Assembly (NCBI GenBank): GCA_017542425.1
Contig: JAFXXH010000024.1
Location: 1 to 34,580, forward strand
Direction of reading: 5' to 3'
Source of the DNA: Oscillospiraceae bacterium
GTDB lineage: Bacteria > Bacillota > Clostridia > Oscillospirales > Oscillospiraceae
DNA length: 34,580 nucleotides
The notes beneath the pieces are model-generated. The model was not told the origin of the DNA, made no database searches, and worked only from the letters and a program-made list of their open reading frames with translations. The position numbers and the translations under genes are program-made. Shown piece by piece: positions 1-7,585 of this stretch; the stretch's first letter is position 1; each line of letters starts with the position of its first letter.

Positions 1-285
1 CACGCTCTCCGACCCCGGCGGAACCTGCGCATCCTTGTCTCTCGTTTGCGCATTGCTGCCTGCTGCGACGGTTAACGCATCGGCTTCCGCTTCTTAAATT
101 TACGAGGCTCAATCGCTTCACGCTTCTGCATTGCGGCTCTCGTGCTCCTCTGTCTACGCTTAAGCCTCGCCTCGCGGCTTTGGATCCAAGACTGAGTACC
201 GGCCGCTGACCTTGCTTTACCGGGTGGGGTGACTCTCCCCACTATAGTTCAAGCGCCGAACCGGCGCACAACCGTCCCTTTTGAC
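1..285. other. gene-poor left edge with small basic reading frames
   Basis: No convincing gene is seen here. On the minus strand a frame from a GTG at 242 to a TAA at 72-74 would encode 56 residues very rich in Arg and Lys (C-terminus RKFKKRKPMR), but no Shine-Dalgarno precedes it. A second basic frame starts with ATG at 53 and runs off the window. A perfect 6-bp inverted repeat with a 3-nt loop lies at 253-267 (GCGCCG / CGGCGC), just past the stop of the gene at 286-795, but no T-tract follows. The stretch could be an intergenic repeat or the remnant of a mobile element. I do not assign a function. Confidence 0.3.
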
Positions 286-795
286 TCATTTTCCCCGCCG
301 TCTCCGCCATTCGTTCCAAAACGCGGCATATCCGTTCCGGTCCAATGCATCCTCCGGCGGCGCCTTGGGCGTACACGCGGCGTAAAAGGCTTCGATCTTG
401 TCGGCGAAGCGGAACACCTCCGCCCGGTAGGCCGCCAGCGGGACGGTCACTTCATAGCCGTCGTCCAGCCGCAGCCGGACCTGCTCCCCCGCGTGCAGGA
501 CCGACCAGTCCACACCCTTGTCACAGCCCACGATGACCACGTTGTCCAGCGCCTCGTTTGGGAGCAGGAAGAAGCCGCAGCAGGGCAGGAGCTGGTTGTC
601 CGTGTGGCTCAGGTGGTCCTCCGTGACGGTTTTCAGCAGATACAGGGCGGCGGCGCTGACCGTGGCGTCCGCGTATTCCAGCGTGCGCGCCCCGACGGTG
701 ACCTTTGCGTGGCCGTGGAGGCACAGGTCGTGGGGGTCGTCCGCCGCCCCATTGATCCAGGCCAGGTTCGTGGCGTCAATAAAAAAGCTTCCCAT
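286..795 (-). CDS. hypothetical protein, 169 aa
   Basis: I do not recognise the family. The start is the ATG at 795 (MGSFFIDATNLAW), chosen because GGAGGAAACC lies immediately upstream; a longer frame to 1026 runs through GC-rich hairpins and has no such site. The protein has no signal peptide or membrane segment. It opens with a strand-like stretch, has a Cys pair (LLPCCGFF) near residue 75, and ends in a basic tail (WRRRRGK). It stands alone: the kinase/lipoprotein unit upstream is separated by two strong hairpins, and no clear sigma-A promoter was found. A cytoplasmic protein is inferred. The CDS call is fairly safe, the function unknown. Confidence 0.65.
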   Translation of the reverse strand: MGSFFIDATNLAWINGAADDPHDLCLHGHAKVTVGARTLEYADATVSAAALYLLKTVTEDHLSHTDNQLLPCCGFFLLPNEALDNVVIVGCDKGVDWSVLHAGEQVRLRLDDGYEVTVPLAAYRAEVFRFADKIEAFYAACTPKAPPEDALDRNGYAAFWNEWRRRRGK

Positions 796-882
796 GGTTT
801 CCTCCGCTCCAGGATTTGTATCGGTCCATGTTGTCACCCCATAAAAAGGCCGCCCGTGGCAGCCGGGAACGGCGGGGCGGCG

Positions 883-909
883 GGGCCGGGACAAAGCCTG
901 TCCCGGCCC
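883..909. other. perfect 11-bp hairpin in spacer
   Basis: GGGCCGGGACA (883-893) and TGTCCCGGCCC (899-909) form a perfect 11-bp stem with the 5-nt loop AAGCC. It lies in the leader of the 286-795 gene. No T-run follows on either strand, so it may be a repeat unit rather than a terminator. Confidence 0.5.
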
Positions 910-979
910 GGCAGCCCCGGCTTGCTTCTTTGCCGCTGAAAAATTTTCGGCGACGCTGTCATCCTGGCACAAAAGACAG

Positions 980-1009
980 GGCACGGCAATCCGGGGGGAT
1001 CGCCGTGCC
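980..1009 (-). terminator. putative terminator of the kinase/lipoprotein unit
   Basis: GGCACGGC (980-987) pairs with GCCGTGCC (1002-1009) around a 14-nt loop, 41 bp past the stop of the lipoprotein gene on the minus strand. The bases that follow in that direction are CTGTCTTTTG, so the U-tract is moderate. A weak intrinsic terminator is the simplest reading. Confidence 0.5.
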
Positions 1010-1050
1010 GTCATAGTTCCGGCCATTCTGACAGCCGTGCCGGGAGCGCG

Positions 1051-2355
1051 TCACGCGATGCTTCCGAATGCGGCGACGGCTTCGTCCACGGTCATGAGGC
1101 CGTTGCTGACCTGCCAGCCCGCCCGGCAGACCTGGGAAGAGGCCTCGTCGATCAGGCCGAGCTCCGACAGGTTGATCATCCGGCTTTCGTCGAGTTTTTC
1201 AAAGGGCGCGTAGACGCTGTCCAGGGACATATCCGCGCAGGGGGTCACCATGCGCTTTGCCTTTGCCATCAGGTTCAGCTCGTCCGTGCAGACCAGAAAG
1301 CGCATGAACTCGTTGGCAAGCGCCAGATTCGCGCTGTTTTTGTTGACCGCAAAGCCGATGGAAACGGTGTTGACAAAGTAAGCGCCCTGCTCGGTGGAGG
1401 GAACCGGATGGAAGCTGTAGCGGAAGGGGTTTTGGGTGAAGGCTTCGGACTTGGCCTCGCGCTTCTCGGTGCCGGACACGGTGTTGCCCGTGGCCAGCAT
1501 CATGGGCACGTCCCCCTCAAAGAAGCGCAGGATCACCGCGTCATAGTTGTCCTTCAGGGCGCTGCAGCTTTCCAGATCAAGATAGCCGTGGCGCATAAAG
1601 TCCGCTGTCAGCTCCAGCATATCGCGCAGATATTCGCCCGCCTCCGGCTGGAGGGCGTTCAGCGCGCTCAGCGCCGCCTCGTCGCCCTGGATCTGGGCGC
1701 AGAAGTAGGGATAGTACAGCGGATAGAGCAGCTCGCCGCTCTTGTTGTAGCCCATGATCGGGTTGGCGTAGCCCGCCGCCCGGAACGCTTCGCAGGCGGA
1801 AAGAAGCTCGGAATAGGTCTGGGGCACGGCGATGTTCTCTTTGGCGAACAGGTCCTCGTTCACCAGCATCCCATAGGTGGTGGTGTACACGGGCACGCTG
1901 AGGATCCGGCCCTGGTCGTCGCGTTTCAGCAGGTTCTCCCGCACGCAGGAGAGATCGATGTCCAGCGCCGGATCGGCCAGGTTCTCCGAAGCGGCAAAGA
2001 TGTCCGCGCCGTCCGCCCAGTCGCCCATCCAGGGGTAGGTGAAGAAGATGTCCGGCGCCTCGCTGTTCCCCAGAGCCGTGGACAGGATCTTGCTGTAGCC
2101 GTCCAGATAGGTGTATGTCAGCGTCACGTTGGGATAGTATTCCGCAAAGCGCACGAACTCGGCTTCCAATGCTTCAAAGTTGTTGTAATGTCCCACGACG
2201 GTGACGGCGCCCTCCGTCTGGGAATCGAGACGCGGCGTAAAGCCGACGTCACTCGCCTGGGGCCCGGCGGCCTCCTGTGCGCCGCAGGCGGTCAGGACCA
2301 GCATCAGCGCCAGAACCAGCGCGCACAGCGCCGCGAAACGGGGATGTCTTCTCAT
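1051..2355 (-). CDS. extracellular solute-binding lipoprotein (ABC family 1 type)
   Basis: 434 aa. An N-terminal signal ends in a lipobox, LVLTAC, with the acylated Cys at residue 24, so the mature protein should sit on the outer face of the membrane. The body has the look of family 1 sugar-type solute-binding proteins: an early VVGHYNNFEALEAEF segment, the hydrophobic/aromatic ITFFTYPWMGDW-like region near residue 100, and a late segment in which a network of Ser, Asn and aromatic residues precedes FLVCTDELN. The start codon overlaps the stop of the upstream sensor kinase by 4 bp (ATGA), so translation is probably coupled. No permease or ATPase gene is adjacent. It may therefore present ligand to the kinase or serve a transporter encoded elsewhere; both are inference. 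Confidence 0.88.
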   Translation of the reverse strand: MRRHPRFAALCALVLALMLVLTACGAQEAAGPQASDVGFTPRLDSQTEGAVTVVGHYNNFEALEAEFVRFAEYYPNVTLTYTYLDGYSKILSTALGNSEAPDIFFTYPWMGDWADGADIFAASENLADPALDIDLSCVRENLLKRDDQGRILSVPVYTTTYGMLVNEDLFAKENIAVPQTYSELLSACEAFRAAGYANPIMGYNKSGELLYPLYYPYFCAQIQGDEAALSALNALQPEAGEYLRDMLELTADFMRHGYLDLESCSALKDNYDAVILRFFEGDVPMMLATGNTVSGTEKREAKSEAFTQNPFRYSFHPVPSTEQGAYFVNTVSIGFAVNKNSANLALANEFMRFLVCTDELNLMAKAKRMVTPCADMSLDSVYAPFEKLDESRMINLSELGLIDEASSQVCRAGWQVSNGLMTVDEAVAAFGSIA

Positions 2356-4883
2356 CTCTTTGTGCCCTCCTTGATTCGTTTGATTTCTTTCAGGACCAGT
2401 TTCATATCAATGGGCTTGGCGATGTGCCCGTTCATGCCCGCCGCCAGACACTCCGCCACGTTTTCGGAGAAGGCGTCGGCGGTCATGGCGATGATGGGAA
2501 TCTGGGACGCCCAGGGGTCGCTGAGCGCACGGATCGCCTTCGTGGCCTCGATGCCGTTCATCACCGGCATCTGGATATCCATAAAGATCAGGTGGAACGC
2601 GCCCTGTTCGGCCTTTGCCATGCGCTCCACGGCGAGCTGGCCGTTCTCCGCCCGCTCCGTCTGGATTCCATACATATCCAGCAGCATGGAGATGATTTCC
2701 CAGTTGGTGTCGTTGTCCTCGGCCACCAGGATGCGCATGTCGGCCAGATCGGCGCCGTCGTCCTCCTGATCGGCGCGGGTGTTCTCGTTGCCCAGCAGCT
2801 CGCTGAGCTTGTCGTACAGCGTGGTGCGGAACAGCGGCTTGCTGATGAAGCCGTCCACCCCGGCGTCTCGCGCCACATCCTCTATGTCGGACCAGCTATA
2901 GGCGGAGATCAGCAGGATCGGAACCTCGTCGCCCACCTGGGCGCGAATCCGGCGGGCGGCCTCGATGCCGTCCATGTCCGGCATCTTCCAATCCAGGATC
3001 ACGACCCGATACGCGCCGCGCCCGGACGCCATGCGCACGGCCTCCGCGCCGCTCTGGGCGGTGTCCGCCTCCACGCCGATGGAGCGCAGGGTGTCCCTGG
3101 CGGTCTCCAGCAGCACCTCGTCATCGTCCGCCAGCAGCACGCGGATGGGCGGCAGCATAAACTCGTCCATCAGCTTGTCCGCCAGCGGGATCTCCAGCGT
3201 CACGGTGAAGGTGGTCCCCTTGCCCACCTGGCTCTCGCACTCGATGGTGCCGTGCATGAGGTCGATCATCTGCTTGGTGATGGCCAGGCCCAGGCCGGTG
3301 CCCTGGATCATGTTCACACGGCTGTCGGTCTGGCGGGAGAAGGGCTGATACATGCGCTCCATGAACTCCGGCGTCATGCCCATGCCCGTGTCCGCCACCA
3401 CATAGGTGATGCGGACGGTCTTGTCCGTCTGCCCGGGCGCTTCCCGCAGCTCCACACACACGCGCCCGCCCGGCTGCGTGTATTTGATGGCGTTGGACAG
3501 CAGGTTGATGTAGATCTGGTTGATGCGCAGCTGATCGGCATAGAGATATTCCTGCTGGAAGCGGTTGACGCGGAAGTTGAAGTCGATGTTCTTTTCCTTC
3601 ACCATGGGCTGCGAGATGTTCACCAGGTTTTCCGCGCACTCCACGATGGAGAAGGTGACCGGGCTCAGGGTCAGCTTGCCGCTCTCCACCTTGGAGATGT
3701 CCAGAATGTCGTTGATGAGGGTCAGCAGGTGGTTGCTGGCCAGGTTGATTTTGCGCAGGTTTTCGCGCACGGCCGCCGCATCCTCCACGTTCTTGCCCGC
3801 GATGGTGGTCAGTCCGATGATGGCGTTCATGGGCGTGCGGATGTCGTGGGACATGGTGGAAAGGAAGTCCGTCTTGGCCTGGTTGGCGCGATCGGCCGCC
3901 TCCGCTGCGGCGCGCAGCTGCCGGTTGAAGCTCATCATGATCGCCAGATTGAATGCCAGCAGCAAAAGCAGCCCTGCGGTGATAATCCCGCCCAGCGTCC
4001 AGTTGATCGCCGTATGTCCCAGCTCTTTCATGGAGATCATCGTCACGATGATCCAGTCGTCGGTGGAGTTGACGCGGGTGTGGGCGATCAGGCTCTCGCT
4101 GCCCGTGGAGTTGAGGATGGTCATGACGCCGGGTTTCCCCGCCAGGGCCTCCTTCACGCGCTCCAGCTCCGCCGGGCCGGGGCTGTTGTAGGACTGATAA
4201 AACTCATAGAAATTGGAGTTTTTGAAGGAATGCCCCCGGAGGATATAGTTGCCCGCTGTGTCGATCAGGGAGATCTCCGCGTTTTTGTAGTCGTCGGTGG
4301 GGAAGGACCATTTCTTCTCGAAGGTCGATACCGGGATGATCCGCAGCAGCACCGCCTGTTCCGGCTGCCCCGCCGCGTCCCGCCGCACCGTGACCGTGCT
4401 GCAAAAGGCGATGGACTGGATTGCGTTGACCGGATTGGTGTAGGCGCGTGTCACGCTGACCGCGCCGTTTTGCCGCAGATGCTCCTCCAGCTCGGCGGTG
4501 AAGGAGGCGATGTTGCGGTAGGAGACGGTATCGTCGCCGGCCGGCCCTCTCGTCGCCGTGGACAGGCCCGTCAGCGCGTCCCCATCGGGAAACAGGATAT
4601 GCGCCATGATCTCGGGTGACGTGATCGCGTCGCGCACGAAGGCGATGGCCTGCTGCGCGCTCAGGTCGTTGGCGTTGATGTAGTTTGCCCAGCTGTTGCA
4701 GACCTGCTGCTCGCCCACCAGATAGTTGGTGGTGACGTGTTCCATGGCCTCCGTCATGTTGCCAAAGGCCTCCATTTTGGAGGCCAGCATCCGCTCCTGT
4801 TCGTTCCCCACATAGAACACAATCAGCGCCAGAATCGTCAGCACGATCACAATATTTCCGATGAGCATCCAGTTCTTTTTCAT
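2352..4883 (-). CDS. hybrid sensor histidine kinase with two receiver domains
   Basis: 843 aa. A membrane segment at about 6-25 and another at about 293-315 bracket an extracytoplasmic sensor of about 265 residues that resembles a Cache-type module. The kinase core follows: H-box FLSTMSHDIRTPMN with phospho-acceptor His346, N-box NLLSNAIKY, G1 DTGMGM and G2 GTGLGLAI. Two receiver domains come after it, with acceptor aspartates at 631 (VVILDWKMP) and 769 (IFMDIQMP), acidic pockets DDD and EDN, and lysines in SKP and AKP. No Hpt or output domain is present, so the phosphorelay target is elsewhere. The start MKKNW has AAAGGT upstream, a modest ribosome site. The 3' end overlaps the solute-binding lipoprotein gene, suggesting joint extracellular sensing (inference). 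Confidence 0.93.
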   Translation of the reverse strand: MKKNWMLIGNIVIVLTILALIVFYVGNEQERMLASKMEAFGNMTEAMEHVTTNYLVGEQQVCNSWANYINANDLSAQQAIAFVRDAITSPEIMAHILFPDGDALTGLSTATRGPAGDDTVSYRNIASFTAELEEHLRQNGAVSVTRAYTNPVNAIQSIAFCSTVTVRRDAAGQPEQAVLLRIIPVSTFEKKWSFPTDDYKNAEISLIDTAGNYILRGHSFKNSNFYEFYQSYNSPGPAELERVKEALAGKPGVMTILNSTGSESLIAHTRVNSTDDWIIVTMISMKELGHTAINWTLGGIITAGLLLLLAFNLAIMMSFNRQLRAAAEAADRANQAKTDFLSTMSHDIRTPMNAIIGLTTIAGKNVEDAAAVRENLRKINLASNHLLTLINDILDISKVESGKLTLSPVTFSIVECAENLVNISQPMVKEKNIDFNFRVNRFQQEYLYADQLRINQIYINLLSNAIKYTQPGGRVCVELREAPGQTDKTVRITYVVADTGMGMTPEFMERMYQPFSRQTDSRVNMIQGTGLGLAITKQMIDLMHGTIECESQVGKGTTFTVTLEIPLADKLMDEFMLPPIRVLLADDDEVLLETARDTLRSIGVEADTAQSGAEAVRMASGRGAYRVVILDWKMPDMDGIEAARRIRAQVGDEVPILLISAYSWSDIEDVARDAGVDGFISKPLFRTTLYDKLSELLGNENTRADQEDDGADLADMRILVAEDNDTNWEIISMLLDMYGIQTERAENGQLAVERMAKAEQGAFHLIFMDIQMPVMNGIEATKAIRALSDPWASQIPIIAMTADAFSENVAECLAAGMNGHIAKPIDMKLVLKEIKRIKEGTKR

Positions 4884-4933
4884 TTTGCCATACCTTTTAT
4901 AGAGACCTTTGCAAAACGGCCTTTGGATAGCAA

Positions 4934-4960
4934 AAAAAGCCCAATAAAATCGGGCTTTTT
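4934..4960 (-). terminator. intrinsic terminator after tRNA-Ser
   Basis: AAAAAGCCC (4934-4942) and GGGCTTTTT (4952-4960) form a perfect 9-bp stem with a 9-nt loop. On the minus strand it lies about 30 nt past the tRNA 3' end and is followed by a T-run. The kinase gene downstream therefore probably needs its own promoter. Confidence 0.85.
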
Positions 4961-4988
4961 GCCGGGTGCATGGTTCGCACCCTTTTCA

Positions 4989-5081
4989 TGGCGGAGAAGG
5001 AGGGATTCGAACCCTCGAACGGCTTTTGACCGTTACACGATTTCCAATCGTGCGCGCTCGACCAGGCTACGCGACTTCTCC
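4989..5081 (-). tRNA. tRNA-Ser (anticodon GGA)
   Basis: On the minus strand the 5' GGAGAAG pairs with the 3' CTTCTCC to make the acceptor stem. The D arm contains TAGCCTGGTCGA-type sequence, the anticodon loop is TTGGAAA (anticodon GGA, complement at 5043-5045), a long variable arm typical of serine tRNAs follows, and the T arm carries GGTTCGAATCC. The discriminator G and CCA are encoded (4989-4992). It reads UCC/UCU codons. Confidence 0.97.
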
Positions 5082-5127
5082 ATAGCTGTTCGGACTTCTC
5101 AGAACGTGTTTGATTTTCAGCTTGTCC

Positions 5128-5156
5128 ATTGTAAACAATTCCGGGCGAAAAGTCAA
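5128..5156 (-). promoter_or_regulatory. promoter of tRNA-Ser
   Basis: On the minus strand, -35 TTGACT (5151-5156), a 17-bp spacer and -10 TACAAT (5128-5133). The predicted start is about 40 bp upstream of the tRNA 5' end. Strong sigma-A match. Confidence 0.8.
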
Positions 5157-5199
5157 GAAAAATCTTTTGCTTTTCGCCCCCGCCCCCGCCGCGGCCGCG

Positions 5200-5226
5200 A
5201 AAAAACCCCGCCGGGGACCCGGCGGG
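5200..5226 (-). terminator. intrinsic terminator of rpmB
   Basis: A GC stem of CCCGCCG and CGGCGGG (5207-5226) is followed on the minus strand by six T residues (5200-5205), 22 bp past the rpmB stop. Confidence 0.88.
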
Positions 5227-5248
5227 AGCATTTTCTTCAGTCGGTGGC

Positions 5249-5437
5249 TCAGACGGCGCGGGTGACCTTGCCGCTGCGCAGACAACGGGTGCATGCGTAG
5301 GCATGCTTGGGGGTACCGTCAACGATCACCTTCACGCGCTTCACGTTGGGCTTCCACGTGCGGTTGGACCGTCTGTGAGAGTGGCTCACCTGGATGCCGA
5401 AAGACACACCCTTGTCGCAAAATTCGCATTTTGCCAT
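5249..5437 (-). CDS. rpmB: 50S ribosomal protein L28
   Basis: 62 aa, the normal length for L28. It starts MAKCEFCDKG; the ATG at 5437 was chosen over the in-frame ATG at 5461 because AGGAGGTG lies 8-9 nt before it. The family core is clear: VSHSHRRSNRTWKPN, then the basic VKRVKVIVDG, then CTRCLRSGKV. The two CxxC pairs (CEFC at 4-7 and CTRC at 49-52) mark the zinc-binding C+ form. L28 is a structural protein of the large ribosomal subunit. The gene is monocistronic, with its own promoter and terminator, as is usual for rpmB in Firmicutes. Confidence 0.97.
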   Translation of the reverse strand: MAKCEFCDKGVSFGIQVSHSHRRSNRTWKPNVKRVKVIVDGTPKHAYACTRCLRSGKVTRAV

Positions 5438-5491
5438 GAATGCTGCACCTCCTCGCTTCATAAGAATACTGCTGCCTAAAACAGCTTATAT

Positions 5492-5520
5492 ATCATACCA
5501 AAGGCAAAACCAAAATGCAA
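5492..5520 (-). promoter_or_regulatory. promoter of rpmB
   Basis: On the minus strand, -35 TTGCAT (5515-5520), a 17-bp spacer and -10 TATGAT (5492-5497), about 50 bp upstream of the chosen rpmB start. Confidence 0.7.
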
Positions 5521-5614
5521 GCAAAATTTTGCGTTTTTCCCGCCTTTTTGGAACATTTTTTTCGCCGCAAGAAAATGTGGCGCGCTTTCGGTGAAAACCA
5601 CAAGATGTAGGGAG

Positions 5615-5643
5615 TTGCGAAAATCTCCGGAAGCCGATATAAT
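5615..5643 (+). promoter_or_regulatory. promoter of hprK operon with palindrome at the start site
   Basis: -35 TTGCGA (5615-5620), 17-bp spacer, -10 TATAAT (5638-5643). A 12-bp perfect palindrome AATCATATGATT (5646-5657) covers the predicted transcription start and could be an operator. The hprK start codon is about 60 bp further on. Confidence 0.75.
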
Positions 5644-5709
5644 CAAATCATATGATTGGAACAGTCCGATTTCCCGCCCCGGCGGGCTTGCACGAAACGG
5701 AGGTCGCGC

Positions 5710-6672
5710 ATGAAGCAGCAGTATTCCATCCCCCTGAAGCATGTGGTCTCGTCGCTGGCGCTGGAGGTGGTCCACCCGGCCAGCGACTACGAGAGCCGGA
5801 AGGTGGTCAGCTACAACGTGGCCCGGCCCAGCTTACAGCTGGTGGGCTTTTACAACTATTTCGACTCCGAGCGCATCCTGCTCTGGGGCAAGGCGGAGAC
5901 CGCCTTCCTGGCGGCCCTGAACCCTGTCATGCAGACCGAGGTGGTCTATACGCTCTTTTCCAAGCACATCCCGGCGCTGATCTGCTGCAACGGGATGTAT
6001 CCCGACAAGCTGCTGAAGACGGCGGCGGAAAAGTATGACGTGACCCTGCTCTACACCCGGGAGGACACCAGCGAGATGATGAGCGACCTCATCTATACTC
6101 TGCGCACGGCCCTGGCCCCCCGGCAGACGATGCACGGGGTCATGGTGCAGGTCCACGGGGAGGGCCTGCTGATCACCGGGGAGAGCGGCATCGGCAAGAG
6201 CGAAGTGGCGCTGGAGCTCATCAAGCGGGGCCACCGCCTGGTGGCGGACGACGCGGTGGAGGTGCGCTGCATGAACCGCACACGGCTGGAGGGCCGCGCC
6301 CCAAAGATGATCCGCTATCTGATGGAGCTGCGGGGGGTGGGCCTCATCGACGTGCGCCGCATCTACGGCGTGGGCAGCGTCCTGCCCACGGCCCGGGTGG
6401 ATCTGATGGTGAACTTCGTCCGCTGGGAGCAGAAGTCCAACTATGACCGCATCGGCCTGGAGGACGAGGAGACCGAGATTCTGGGGGTGCGCCTGCCGAA
6501 GCTGACCATCCCCGTGGCCCCGGCCCGGAACCTGGCCATCATCCTGGAGGTGGCGGCCATGAACAACCGCCAGAAAAAGCTGGGACACAACACGGCGCAG
6601 GAGTTCCTGAAGCGCCACGACCAGAACATCGACAGCGGCGGCGACTGCGAGGAAGACAGCTTTGAGTGGTGA
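5710..6672 (+). CDS. hprK: HPr kinase/phosphorylase
   Basis: 320 aa. The enzyme phosphorylates HPr of the sugar phosphotransferase system on Ser46 and also removes that phosphate, setting carbon catabolite repression. The P-loop GESGIGKSE is at 157-165, preceded by MHGVMVQVHGEGLLI, and the family signature around LMELRGVGLIDVRRIYG at about 205-221 is intact. The N-terminal half is the usual DRTGG-like domain. The start is the ATG at 5710 (MKQQYS), with GGAGG 8 nt upstream; the frame opens 18 codons earlier at 5656 without such a site. It is the first gene of a unit with murB, which begins 10 bp after its stop. The HPr gene itself (ptsH) is not in the window. Confidence 0.96.
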   Translation: MKQQYSIPLKHVVSSLALEVVHPASDYESRKVVSYNVARPSLQLVGFYNYFDSERILLWGKAETAFLAALNPVMQTEVVYTLFSKHIPALICCNGMYPDKLLKTAAEKYDVTLLYTREDTSEMMSDLIYTLRTALAPRQTMHGVMVQVHGEGLLITGESGIGKSEVALELIKRGHRLVADDAVEVRCMNRTRLEGRAPKMIRYLMELRGVGLIDVRRIYGVGSVLPTARVDLMVNFVRWEQKSNYDRIGLEDEETEILGVRLPKLTIPVAPARNLAIILEVAAMNNRQKKLGHNTAQEFLKRHDQNIDSGGDCEEDSFEW

Positions 6673-6682
6673 GGAGGAGCCT

Positions 6683-7585
6683 ATGGAGACCCGTCTGCTT
6701 GCTTTGGAACTGAAACGCGCCCTGCCCGGGCTGCGGCTACTGGAGGGCGAGCCCATGGCCGCCCACTGCTCCTTCCGCATCGGCGGCCCGGCGGCGCTGT
6801 TCGCCGAACCGTCCGACGAGGCGGAGCTGCTGGCCTTGCTGGCAGCGCTGCGGGAACGGGGCGTCCGTCCGCTGCTGCTGGGCAAGGGCACCAATGTGCT
6901 GGTGGCGGACGCAGGCGTGCCGGGCGTGGTGGTCCACATCGGGGAGGCCCTGGGCGCGGTGCGCGTGGCGGGGACCCGGATGGAGGCCGGAGCCGGGCTT
7001 GCCCTCTCCGTGCTGGCCCAGCGGGCGCGGGAGCACAGCCTGACGGGTCTGGAGTTCGCCCACGGCATCCCCGGAAGCCTGGGGGGCGCGGTGGTGATGA
7101 ACGCCGGGGCCTACGACGGGGAGATGAAAGACGTGGTGGTCTCCGTCCGCTATCTGGACGGGGAGGGGACGCTGCGGGAGACGGAGGATATGGGCTTTGC
7201 CTACCGCCGCAGCCGCTTTTCCGACGGGCAAAGCGTGGTGCTCTCCGCCGTGCTGCAATTGCGGGAGGGCGACGGGGAGGCCGTCGCCGCCCGGATGCGG
7301 GAGCTGGGCGAGCGCCGCCGCAGCAAGCAGCCCCTGGACCGCCCCTCGGCGGGCAGCACCTTCAAGCGCCCGGCCCGGGGCTATGCCGCCGCGCTGATCG
7401 AAGGGGCCGGGCTGAAAGGCCTGAGCGTGGGCGGGGCCCAGGTCAGCGAAAAACACGCGGGCTTCGTCATCAACACCGGAAACGCCAGCTGCGCCGACGT
7501 GCTGGCGCTGATGGAGCTGGTGCGGGCGCGGGTGTTGGAGAAATACGGCGTGGAATTGGAGCCGGAAGTGCGGATCGTGGGGTGA
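6683..7585 (+). CDS. murB: UDP-N-acetylenolpyruvoylglucosamine reductase
   Basis: 300 aa. MurB is the FAD enzyme that reduces UDP-GlcNAc-enolpyruvate to UDP-MurNAc, the second committed step of peptidoglycan synthesis, in the cytoplasm. The FAD-binding region is visible as LLLGKGTNVLV (65-74) and EFAHGIPGSLGGAVVMNAGAY (124-144). Catalytic residues are present: the Arg of YRRSRF (about 175), Ser225 in AGSTFKRP and Glu295 in EPEVRIVG. Length and the YRRSRF form fit the type II class of Firmicutes. The start METRLL at 6683 has GAGGAGG 5 nt upstream; an in-frame ATG at 6662 overlaps hprK and is less likely. A 613-bp repeat-filled gap separates it from rapZ. Confidence 0.96.
   Translation: METRLLALELKRALPGLRLLEGEPMAAHCSFRIGGPAALFAEPSDEAELLALLAALRERGVRPLLLGKGTNVLVADAGVPGVVVHIGEALGAVRVAGTRMEAGAGLALSVLAQRAREHSLTGLEFAHGIPGSLGGAVVMNAGAYDGEMKDVVVSVRYLDGEGTLRETEDMGFAYRRSRFSDGQSVVLSAVLQLREGDGEAVAARMRELGERRRSKQPLDRPSAGSTFKRPARGYAAALIEGAGLKGLSVGGAQVSEKHAGFVINTGNASCADVLALMELVRARVLEKYGVELEPEVRIVG

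Noticed and set aside
2277..4619. Long plus-strand reading frame of 780 codons opposite the sensor kinase
   Set aside because: His/Gln/Arg-rich translation without domains, opposite a kinase with all motifs intact; a typical shadow frame in GC-rich DNA. Similar frames opposite pbp2, hisS, aspS, comM and the U32 gene were rejected likewise.
4884..4931. Promoter directly in front of the sensor kinase
   Set aside because: A TATAAA is present at about 4897-4902 but no -35 box at proper distance was found.
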